In this document: positions 1 to 6,683 of the stretch, one piece after another | Layout: each line of letters starts with the position of its first letter | How positions within the stretch are numbered: the first letter of the stretch is position 1 | Assembly: GCA_015485155.1 (NCBI GenBank) | Contig: WFUF01000016.1 | Coordinates: forward strand, 62,001-126,000 | Length of the DNA stretch: 64,000 nt | From: Robiginitomaculum sp. | Lineage (GTDB): Bacteria; Pseudomonadota; Alphaproteobacteria; Caulobacterales; Maricaulaceae | Direction: 5' to 3' | Notes under the pieces: model-generated | Database searches by the model: none | Seen by the model: only the letters and a program-made list of their open reading frames with translations | What the model was told of the DNA's origin: nothing | Translations under genes and position numbers: made by a program

Positions 1-251
1 CAGTTATGGGGGCAAAGGGTGCTGTTGAGATTATTTTTAGATCAGAAGCAAATGATCCAGAAAAAATCGCAGAACGAACCAGAGAGTATGAGGATAATTT
101 TGCCAATCCATTTGTGGCAGCGCGCCGGGGCTATATTGATGATGTTATTATGCCTCGCAATACCAGAGGCCGCATAATCGCAGCCCTTCGCACCTTACAG
201 AAAAAACAGCTAAAGAATCCATGGAAGAAACACGACAATATTCCACTATAG
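1..251 (+). CDS. pccB: Propionyl-CoA carboxylase beta chain, C-terminal end (5' end outside window)
   Basis: Only the last 82 or so residues are present; the reading frame is open to the first base of the window. The segment has the carboxyltransferase C-terminus MGAKGAVEIIFR, then NPFVAARRGYIDDVI and a final NPWKKHDNIPL, which are typical of the biotin-dependent propionyl-CoA carboxylase beta subunit. In that family this subunit moves the carboxyl group from biotin to propionyl-CoA to form methylmalonyl-CoA in the cytoplasm. The gene converges on the DUF2783 gene, with ten bases between the stop codons. Acetyl-CoA carboxylase-like paralogues share this fold, but the tail matches PccB best. 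Confidence 0.9.
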   Translation, partial: VMGAKGAVEIIFRSEANDPEKIAERTREYEDNFANPFVAARRGYIDDVIMPRNTRGRIIAALRTLQKKQLKNPWKKHDNIPL

Positions 252-260
252 GATCAGAAT

Positions 261-467
261 TTATACGGATTTAGATGTTGTTTTAGCTGCCATAATTGCC
301 TCCATTATAACATCCTCATCACCAATATGATTGATTAGCAGCAGTATAAGCCTGGCATTTAACTTGCTGCTCTCATCATCGGATAAGTCATTATGGGCAT
401 TGATCAAGGCTTCATACACCTTGTCGCAATCGTCCAGATTTGGGCTGGTGTTTAAACTTGCTGTCAT
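261..467 (-). CDS. DUF2783 family small protein
   Basis: A 68-residue protein beginning MTASLNTSPNLDD. It carries the family pattern of an acidic N-terminus, YEALINAH and then LNARLILLLINHIGD, which I recognise as DUF2783. The function is unknown. In other alphaproteobacteria this small protein commonly sits next to an FAD-dependent aromatic monooxygenase, as here. The ATG at 467 lies one base after the upstream gene's TGA, so the two are probably translationally coupled. A longer reading starting at 500 would overlap the monooxygenase and add residues unlike the family. Confidence 0.75.
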   Translation of the reverse strand: MTASLNTSPNLDDCDKVYEALINAHNDLSDDESSKLNARLILLLINHIGDEDVIMEAIMAAKTTSKSV

Positions 468-468
468 T

Positions 469-2058
469 TCATGCTCCGTCCTGAGCAGTGGCTTTTGCAT
501 AGGCCTGCATTATTTGTTTTGGTTCCGGATTTCTCCACCGGGCGGCTACGATATTGTCGGGGCGAACCAGATAGCTCATATTGCTTCCATAGCGTTCTGC
601 CACCAGACCCTCACAAGGCAGAGCAAGAACCGGCAAATCAGAAGCCAATTCCTGCTCACCAATGTGCAGCAGACAAAAACCATCGGGCAGGCTTTCCAGC
701 AACCATGCCGCTTTGCCGTCCCGTTCAATGGGCGCATCAGGACAGATATCTCCGGGCCGCGGGCCACAGGGAAACTCTTCTTCGTCCATGGTTGCAATTG
801 GGCTGTCATAACATGGCGTAGGCGCCGACAATCGCCCGGAATTTACCAATGGCCGTGCAAATTCGTACTCACTTGCCAACTCAAGAACCGCATCCCTGAA
901 AAGGGTGGAGTTTTTTGATTTCGGGGTAATAAAATCCGTAGAGCGGCTCGAGTTCAGAATATTCTCGTCGGCTCCTCTAGTGCGCTCAATATCATAGCTT
1001 TGCAGCAGGCTTTTTGGTGCGTCTCCCCGCAAAACAAGATCCAGCTTCCAGCTTAGGTTTTGAACGTCTGGCAGGCCGGAATTTGCGCCTCTGGCTCCAA
1101 ACGGGCTGACCTGATGGGCGGCATCACCGGCAAAGATAACCCGGCCATGAACAAAATTCTTCATGCGCCGACACTGAAACGTATATACGCTCAACCAGTC
1201 TTCTTGATATTCGACACCATCGCCAAGCATGCCCTTGATATAAGGAGCAAGATTTTCAGTCTTTATCGCCTGTTCCCTGTCGGCATCCCAGCCAATTTGA
1301 AAATCCAGGCGCCAAATATCATCAGGCTGTTTATGCAGTAATGCTGTCCGGCCCCGATTAAATGGTGGATCAAACCAGAACCAGCGCTCTGATGGTCGGC
1401 TCTGTTTGAATTTAACATCAGCAATTAAAAAGCTGTCTTCAAAAATGCGTCCCTCAAAATCCAGCCCCATTAAATGCCGAATCGTAGACTTTGATCCATC
1501 ACAGGCCAGTACATAATCTGTATCAAGCTCATAATCACCGTCTTCGGTGTGTATGTTTAATCTGGCGTAAGTGCCCGAAACATCCAGATCCGTAACCGCA
1601 TGACCCCAGCGTATTTCCACATTCTCCATAGCTTCAAGGGCATCAACCAGATAATCTTCCACATAATATTGCTGTATATTGACAAATCCGGGGTTTTTTT
1701 GGTTTTTTACGGGCAGCATATCAAACTGATAAACCGGATCAGGGCTATCACCCCAAAACACCTTGCCCACATTCCAGATCACACCCTTGTCGACAATTCT
1801 TTTGCCAATCCCAAGCTGATCAAAAATATCAAGCGCTTCCTTGGAATAACAAATTCCCTTACTGCCCGCCGGGATAAAATCAAATGCCGTCAAGATCAGA
1901 ACCTCATGACCTTTTTTCGCCATAAACAGCGCCAGCGCCAATCCAATAGGGCCAGAGCCAACCACGACAAACGGGCGTCTTTTTGTTGAGGATCTGGATA
2001 GTTCCGGAGCTTTTTTATAGGTTTTTTTCTTATAGACAGGTATGCCGTCAAAGCTCAT
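469..2058 (-). CDS. FAD-dependent aromatic-ring monooxygenase (PHBH/MhpA-like)
   Basis: A 529-residue class A flavoprotein monooxygenase. Visible motifs are the FAD dinucleotide fold GSGPIGL at about residues 34-40, the DG motif ACDGSKST near 186-192 and the second FAD motif GDAAH at 311-315, followed by PFGARGANSGL. The length and the C-terminal thioredoxin-like extension fit the phenol hydroxylase / 3-(3-hydroxyphenyl)propionate hydroxylase branch. Such enzymes hydroxylate a phenolic ring using NAD(P)H and O2. The substrate cannot be read from the sequence. The start is preceded by AGGGGAA. It lies between a metallo-beta-lactamase-fold gene and a DUF2783 gene in what looks like a marR-led operon. 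Confidence 0.88.
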   Translation of the reverse strand: MSFDGIPVYKKKTYKKAPELSRSSTKRRPFVVVGSGPIGLALALFMAKKGHEVLILTAFDFIPAGSKGICYSKEALDIFDQLGIGKRIVDKGVIWNVGKVFWGDSPDPVYQFDMLPVKNQKNPGFVNIQQYYVEDYLVDALEAMENVEIRWGHAVTDLDVSGTYARLNIHTEDGDYELDTDYVLACDGSKSTIRHLMGLDFEGRIFEDSFLIADVKFKQSRPSERWFWFDPPFNRGRTALLHKQPDDIWRLDFQIGWDADREQAIKTENLAPYIKGMLGDGVEYQEDWLSVYTFQCRRMKNFVHGRVIFAGDAAHQVSPFGARGANSGLPDVQNLSWKLDLVLRGDAPKSLLQSYDIERTRGADENILNSSRSTDFITPKSKNSTLFRDAVLELASEYEFARPLVNSGRLSAPTPCYDSPIATMDEEEFPCGPRPGDICPDAPIERDGKAAWLLESLPDGFCLLHIGEQELASDLPVLALPCEGLVAERYGSNMSYLVRPDNIVAARWRNPEPKQIMQAYAKATAQDGA

Positions 2059-2070
2059 AGCAATGTTCCC

Positions 2071-3030
2071 CTAGTCCTGTAACAGCGCCCATACCTCGCG
2101 ATCACGTTCCATTGTCCAAATACGCGGCCAATCGATGCCGTCATATTCGTCCCAAAGCCTTTGCACATTAAATGGCAGGCAATGCTCGAATATTGGCCAG
2201 TGCCCAAACTTTGGCGCCAGTGCCTTGTGGGTCGCTTCAAACGCGTCTTTTAGCGTGCCGCCATTATCATGGGCGGCTTTGACGTGTTTTTGCATGCCAA
2301 GTAAAAATTCGCGGGTTTGTTCAATAGCTGCATCAACAGCCTTCCTTCCGCGGGCCACATCCCCCCTGCCCCCAATAAGCATTTCCGCCTGAAACTTTTT
2401 AACAGTATCCAAAGTTCCCTTTGACCAATCCATGTGAAATGCGTCACCAGTATAAAGCGCAGCTTCAGCCTCAACCAGATCCCCGGCAAACAGGATTTTA
2501 TGTTTTGGATACCAAACAGCAATATCACCGGCAGTATGACCACGACCACAGAATTTCAGCTCCAGATGGCCGCGATCACCACCAAGCTCGATGGTCATTT
2601 CATCGGAAAACGTCAAAGTCGGGTGGGTTAAACCGGGAATTCCCTCCGGCTCACGAAACAGGCGCGGCATCCGGCCAAACTCACTATCCCAATCTTCCTG
2701 CCCACGTTCATTTAATAAAAAAGCGGTCTGATCATGAGCAATAATCTCATTTGCATTAAAGGCCGATGCGCCCAAAACCCGCACTGCGTGATAATGGGTC
2801 AGCACCAGATATCTAACTGGCTTGGAAGTATGTTCGCGCAGCTTTTCAAGCCAGTCCGATGCAGCCTTTGGCGTAGCTCTGGCCTCAATAGCAACGATAA
2901 AGTCCTCACCCTCAATTGCGCCAATATTAGGATCACCCTCAGCGGTTAGCGCATATACGCCATCAGCCAACACATTTAGGGTTTCGGTTTTTTCTTCCAT
3001 GTCCGTAGAGGACGCAAAGGCCTTTGCCAT
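2071..3030 (-). CDS. Metallo-beta-lactamase-fold hydrolase with atypical metal motif
   Basis: A 319-residue MBL-fold protein. The first metal motif reads THYHAVRVLGA, where the family normally has HxHxDH, so the two ligands usually given to the second metal (Asp and His) are Val and Arg. Later ligands remain recognisable: GRGHTAGDIAVW with a His, and LFAGDLVE with the bridging Asp. The C-terminal third is helical. I chose the ATG at 3030 because AAGGA lies just upstream and it follows the marR stop; an upstream in-frame ATG would overlap marR. It probably acts on an ester or thioester intermediate of the neighbouring oxygenase pathway, but the reaction is not known. Confidence 0.8.
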   Translation of the reverse strand: MAKAFASSTDMEEKTETLNVLADGVYALTAEGDPNIGAIEGEDFIVAIEARATPKAASDWLEKLREHTSKPVRYLVLTHYHAVRVLGASAFNANEIIAHDQTAFLLNERGQEDWDSEFGRMPRLFREPEGIPGLTHPTLTFSDEMTIELGGDRGHLELKFCGRGHTAGDIAVWYPKHKILFAGDLVEAEAALYTGDAFHMDWSKGTLDTVKKFQAEMLIGGRGDVARGRKAVDAAIEQTREFLLGMQKHVKAAHDNGGTLKDAFEATHKALAPKFGHWPIFEHCLPFNVQRLWDEYDGIDWPRIWTMERDREVWALLQD

Positions 3031-3034
3031 GAGT

Positions 3035-3520
3035 TTATCCTTGTTGCTTTTTGGTGAATTCATCAAATTCCAGCTCAGCAATTTGTGTGTCCTTGATGTG
3101 CCTGCTGGCTAATGTTTTTAAGATGGATTTGAGATTATTTTGATCTGATGGCGAGAGTTTTGCCAGCACACTTGCTTCATGAGCTTTTGCCTGCTCAATC
3201 AATGGTGCAACCAGTTTTGTTCCAGCTTCGGTGATATGAATGCTGACCCGGCGGCGATCCTGATGGCTGGTTTTCTTTTCCACCAGTTTTTCCGAAACCA
3301 ATTGATCAACCAGCTTGGTTACTCTTGACTGCTCATAAAGCACATATTTTGCCAAAGAGGTTAAATACATGCCGGGACAATCAAACAGGTTAATCAAAAT
3401 TCTCCATTTGGCAGGGCTGACCCCTTTGGCGCGTAATTGTTGGTAAAATTCCTCGGAAAAAGTATGAGAAGCTAAGGCCAACTGAAACAAAAGATAATTG
3501 TCGATAAATTTTTCCGGCAT
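3035..3520 (-). CDS. MarR family transcriptional regulator
   Basis: A 161-residue winged-helix protein. The central region has MYLTSLAKYVLYEQSRVTK, then LVEKKTSHQDRRRVSIHIT, which is the recognition helix and the wing with the DRR signature of MarR proteins. The start at 3520 follows a strong GGAGG; an upstream frame extension has no ribosome site. It is the first gene ahead of the MBL-fold, FAD monooxygenase and DUF2783 genes, so it is probably their local repressor and responds to a pathway aromatic. A short inverted repeat just upstream (3543-3561) is a candidate operator. Confidence 0.88.
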   Translation of the reverse strand: MPEKFIDNYLLFQLALASHTFSEEFYQQLRAKGVSPAKWRILINLFDCPGMYLTSLAKYVLYEQSRVTKLVDQLVSEKLVEKKTSHQDRRRVSIHITEAGTKLVAPLIEQAKAHEASVLAKLSPSDQNNLKSILKTLASRHIKDTQIAELEFDEFTKKQQG

Positions 3521-3542
3521 TGGCGCCTCCAATTTACATGAA

Positions 3543-3561
3543 AAATCATATACATTGATTT
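3543..3561. promoter_or_regulatory. Candidate MarR operator (inverted repeat)
   Basis: AAATCA and TGATTT form perfect 6-bp arms separated by seven bases, 23 to 41 bases ahead of the marR start codon. The size and position suit a MarR dimer and autoregulation. This is inference from symmetry and position only; AT-rich inverted repeats of this length also occur by chance. Confidence 0.35.
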
Positions 3562-3616
3562 GCACCACCTGTCAAATCGGACAGAACTTTGAAAAACTTG
3601 GTGTTTTGACAAATAT

Positions 3617-4165
3617 CTATGGCCTGCGGATAATGTCCTTGCCATCCCAATTGGTGCTCATATCCTTTACCATTGCGAACAAGCCCTCAACTTCCGGGCT
3701 TATTTCAATCAGCTCGATCATGCCACCATTGTCTTTGAGGGTATCAATATAGGCAAAACGCTTACCGCCCACGGGCCGAACTTCGCCGTAAAAAGCTACC
3801 CTGTAGCCCTGTGACTTGTAACGGGCCACATCTTCATCAAAGTTTTTAGTGGAAATAGCCCAGTGGTGAAAACAGCCAAAACCTTTTTCTTTAACCACAT
3901 CGGCGTAAACATTGGGCACATCATTATGCACGAACACCAGCTCGTAACACATGGAGCCCGTATAAGCCAAAGCTACCGACAGATCTATATTCGTTGGCTC
4001 TCCATAATAGGTCATATTGTCAGCTTCAAAATGCTCCAATAACAACCACGGGCCAATGCCAAGGGTTTTTGTCCATTTGGCTGCTGCGGCCTCAAGATCA
4101 TCAACCACATAAGCAGTTTGCATAATTGCGCCCAAAGGCTGTCCAAAGTTAAGCATTTTAGTCAT
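3617..4165 (-). CDS. VOC (glyoxalase-like) family protein
   Basis: A 182-residue protein with a vicinal-oxygen-chelate fold. It begins with LGAIMQTAYVVDDLEAAAAKW and ends with a metal-site strand GGMIELIEISP; a central HHWAIST supplies a possible His ligand. Family members include glyoxalases, epimerases and extradiol dioxygenases, and the sequence does not decide between them. AGGAGG lies seven bases upstream of the ATG. It is the last gene of the esterase-AOC-SDR-VOC series and is 12 bases from the SDR, so it probably acts on the same catabolic substrate. Confidence 0.82.
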   Translation of the reverse strand: MTKMLNFGQPLGAIMQTAYVVDDLEAAAAKWTKTLGIGPWLLLEHFEADNMTYYGEPTNIDLSVALAYTGSMCYELVFVHNDVPNVYADVVKEKGFGCFHHWAISTKNFDEDVARYKSQGYRVAFYGEVRPVGGKRFAYIDTLKDNGGMIELIEISPEVEGLFAMVKDMSTNWDGKDIIRRP

Positions 4166-4177
4166 GACACCTCCTGT

Positions 4178-4966
4178 TTAATTTATAAGCTGCATACCGC
4201 CATCAACCACCATTTGGGCGCCCGTGACATAGCGACTTTCATCACTGGCCAGAAATAGGACCATATTTGCTATATCCTCGCTCAGGCCAAACTCACCGAA
4301 CGGAATTCGCGCTTCAAAACCGTCTTGCACTTCGCTTAATGGTGCTCCAGCAATGGCAGCGGCATCAGCAACCAGATCATTGTGCATATCAGTTTGCACT
4401 TGTCCCGGATGTACGGAATTGCAACGAATCCTGTCTGGTGCGCCGTGTAAAGCAATGGATGTGCTAAGGTGGGCTACTGCTGCCTTGCTGGCGCCATAGG
4501 CAGTCAAAAACGGTGTCGGCGTCATAGATGCCACCGAAGACATATTGATGATTGATCCTCCACCGTTTTTTCTCATAGCGGGGATCACTGCACGACAGCC
4601 AAGAAATACACCCTCGACATTGACACTGAACGTTCGCCGCCATGAGGACAGCGAAGTATCCTCAGGCGATACACCATCGCCAATTCCCGCCAGCCCGGCA
4701 TTGCTAACCAGTACATCAAGTCCGCCAAATTTATCCTGGCAATGTTTTACAATATTTGACCATTGTTCCTCATCACACACGTCCTGAACAGCAAAGCCTG
4801 CACCAATTTCGCTGGCAGTTTTGGAAAGTGCATCAGCATCAATATCGGTGATTAAAACCTGCGCGCCTTGTTCTATAAATAATTCTGCAATCGCACGGCC
4901 AAGCCCGCGAGCGCCGCCAGTTACAATACATGCCTTGTTAGATAATCTTTGCTGTTTCGTGTTCAT
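4178..4966 (-). CDS. SDR family NAD(P)-dependent oxidoreductase
   Basis: A 262-residue classical short-chain dehydrogenase. It has the cofactor loop TGGARGLG near residues 16-23, ITDID at the end of strand 2 (an acidic residue suggesting NAD preference), NNAG-like VSNAGLAG, the active-site serine in NMSSVAS and the catalytic Tyr-Lys in AYGASKAA. The C-terminus YVTGAQMVVDGGM is standard. Substrate specificity cannot be read; its place in the island suggests alcohol/ketone interconversion of a pathway intermediate. It follows the AOC-like gene by 15 bases and precedes the VOC gene, in one transcription direction. Confidence 0.9.
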   Translation of the reverse strand: MNTKQQRLSNKACIVTGGARGLGRAIAELFIEQGAQVLITDIDADALSKTASEIGAGFAVQDVCDEEQWSNIVKHCQDKFGGLDVLVSNAGLAGIGDGVSPEDTSLSSWRRTFSVNVEGVFLGCRAVIPAMRKNGGGSIINMSSVASMTPTPFLTAYGASKAAVAHLSTSIALHGAPDRIRCNSVHPGQVQTDMHNDLVADAAAIAGAPLSEVQDGFEARIPFGEFGLSEDIANMVLFLASDESRYVTGAQMVVDGGMQLIN

Positions 4967-4981
4967 TTAATATCCTGAATT

Positions 4982-5602
4982 TTAATCCAGATATATCTGC
5001 AAAATCATTATACCACGCATTTTGCCATCTATGCTCAAAGCCTGAAGATCAACCTTTTCAACAAAGGTTCCGCTGGCTCCAGCATAAACACCGGTTCCGC
5101 CAATAATAATCCCGCGCCCTGAAGCATGAGGGCCGGAGGATATCTGCCCCATCAAGGAACCTTCCCAGTTTTTGCCTTCCATCAATTGAGCAAAAGCCGT
5201 AATATGAACTGCGGGCACCTGTTCATCCTGATGGATATAAAGTGATCCAGTCGAAGTGGTAATCGTCCAAGCAGTTTTCCAACTGATATCAGGGCGCGGG
5301 CCAAGCTCATCAGGAAATATTTCCAGTTGGCTGGCCATACCGACCAAATTGCCGCCTTTATCACGCAGGCGAAATGTAGCTGCGATCATCGGACTTAATG
5401 GGCCGTTTTCAAAACTCTTAATCTGCTCAGGAATACGCATTAAGCCTGTAGAAAAGCCATGGGTAAAAGAAAGCACATCTTCTGGCATGTTGACGGTAAA
5501 TTCGACAGGTTCTCCGGCAGAACTTGCATAAGCAGAACCGGCACCCAGCCCGAATCCCGGCAGTAACAAATACACAAACAGCAATTTCATTATCTTGTTC
5601 AT
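4982..5602 (-). CDS. Secreted allene-oxide-cyclase/dirigent-barrel-like protein
   Basis: A 206-residue protein with a clear signal peptide (MNKIMKLLFVYLLLPGFGLG, probable cleavage after AYA near residue 26). The mature part is beta-rich and contains IIIGGTGVYAGASGTF, a glycine-rich turn that I associate with the allene oxide cyclase / dirigent barrel superfamily. It is probably periplasmic. The role is unknown: bacterial relatives are mostly uncharacterised, and they may bind or direct cyclisation of a hydrophobic or phenolic substrate. Its ribosome site GGAG overlaps the end of the upstream esterase gene, so the two are likely coupled. Confidence 0.65.
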   Translation of the reverse strand: MNKIMKLLFVYLLLPGFGLGAGSAYASSAGEPVEFTVNMPEDVLSFTHGFSTGLMRIPEQIKSFENGPLSPMIAATFRLRDKGGNLVGMASQLEIFPDELGPRPDISWKTAWTITTSTGSLYIHQDEQVPAVHITAFAQLMEGKNWEGSLMGQISSGPHASGRGIIIGGTGVYAGASGTFVEKVDLQALSIDGKMRGIMILQIYLD

Positions 5603-5605
5603 GAG

Positions 5606-6565
5606 TTACTCCTGTTTCTTAATTGCTTGTCCCAGATATTTTGCACCATCTTCAAGTGCTTTAAGTGCTTTGGCAGACAAAGCGGTCATAGAGCAAAACC
5701 CGTGTGTCATGCCCTCATAATGGGCATGGTGCGCGGATACACCTGCTTTTTCCAACATATCAGCATATGCAAAAGCATCGTCTTGTAACGGATCATGACC
5801 TGCCGAAATGATATAAGCTGGCGGTGCACCTTCAAATTGATCACACAATAATGGCCAAAGTCGGCTGTCCGTCAGTTCATTGGCATCTGCCCCGGCATAA
5901 GAGCTAATAAAAAAGTCCATATCAGCAATATCAAGAGCATAACCCTGACCAAAGGCCTCATGGGATTTAGCCCGGCCAAACGGTTGTAATGCCGGGTAAA
6001 TCAGAAACTGAAATACAGGCTCGCCACGGTCATCACCACGAAGCGACAAGGAAAGGGAAGCCGCAATATTGCCGCCGGCACTGTCACCACCAACTGCAAG
6101 GCGATTTTGATCTATACCGAATTCGCCAGAGTGTTCACAAAGCCAATGAAATGCCGTTTCCGCATCATCAATAGCAGCCGGAAACGGATGCTCTGGCGCC
6201 AGACGATAATCAACTGCCAGCACCGGAATATTTGCTATATCGCAGATTCTGCGACACGGGCGATCATGGCTATCAAGCCCGCCCATAACCCAACCTCCGC
6301 CATGAAAAAACACCAGGGCAGGACTGTTAGGCTCCTGATTTTTTGGTAAATAAAGCCGAGCCTTTAATGGCCCGGCAGCTCCTGATATTTCAAGATCACG
6401 CACCTCGCCGATTTCAACAGCAGGCAAGTCTACCATATCAGGAAAAGCATCAAGCATGGCCCGGGCATTTTGCAGGCCCACTGCTTCAAATCCTACTTTT
6501 TCCGCTGCATAAAACTGGTTGATAAACTGCAACATTCCGGGGTCAACTTTGGAATAATCAGTCAT
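5606..6565 (-). CDS. Alpha/beta hydrolase, hormone-sensitive-lipase family esterase
   Basis: A 319-residue family IV esterase. It carries the oxyanion motif HGGGWVMGG, the nucleophile elbow GGDSAGGN, the Asp in SAGHDPLQDD and the catalytic His in EGMTHGF. It should hydrolyse a short-chain or aromatic ester. There is no signal peptide, so it is cytoplasmic. The ATG at 6565 (MTDYSKVD) was chosen over an upstream one at 6601 because it has AAGG upstream and the family usually begins near here. It lies downstream of the TonB receptor gene but is separated from it by a hairpin, and it heads the esterase-AOC-SDR-VOC series. Confidence 0.9.
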   Translation of the reverse strand: MTDYSKVDPGMLQFINQFYAAEKVGFEAVGLQNARAMLDAFPDMVDLPAVEIGEVRDLEISGAAGPLKARLYLPKNQEPNSPALVFFHGGGWVMGGLDSHDRPCRRICDIANIPVLAVDYRLAPEHPFPAAIDDAETAFHWLCEHSGEFGIDQNRLAVGGDSAGGNIAASLSLSLRGDDRGEPVFQFLIYPALQPFGRAKSHEAFGQGYALDIADMDFFISSYAGADANELTDSRLWPLLCDQFEGAPPAYIISAGHDPLQDDAFAYADMLEKAGVSAHHAHYEGMTHGFCSMTALSAKALKALEDGAKYLGQAIKKQE

Positions 6566-6619
6566 TTTACAAAACCTTTCTGGTGCAAATGAGTTCATCA
6601 TGAATATGAGTCAAAACTT

Positions 6620-6660
6620 TCACGCCCCTACCCTCAAATCAATATGAGATAGGGGCGTGA
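6620..6660 (-). terminator. Hairpin terminator after the TonB receptor gene
   Basis: A perfect 11-bp inverted repeat (TCACGCCCCTA ... TAGGGGCGTGA) with a partly paired loop, 24 bases past the receptor stop codon. The following T tract on the minus strand is weak (AAAGTTTTG), so termination may be partial. It separates the receptor from the downstream esterase gene. Confidence 0.65.
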
Positions 6661-6683
6661 TATGCATAGCTTGTTTTGTAAGA

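Noticed and set aside
331-918. 195-codon plus-strand reading frame
   Set aside because: It is antisense to the FAD monooxygenase and DUF2783 genes, has no recognisable motif, and its composition follows the shadow of the real frame.
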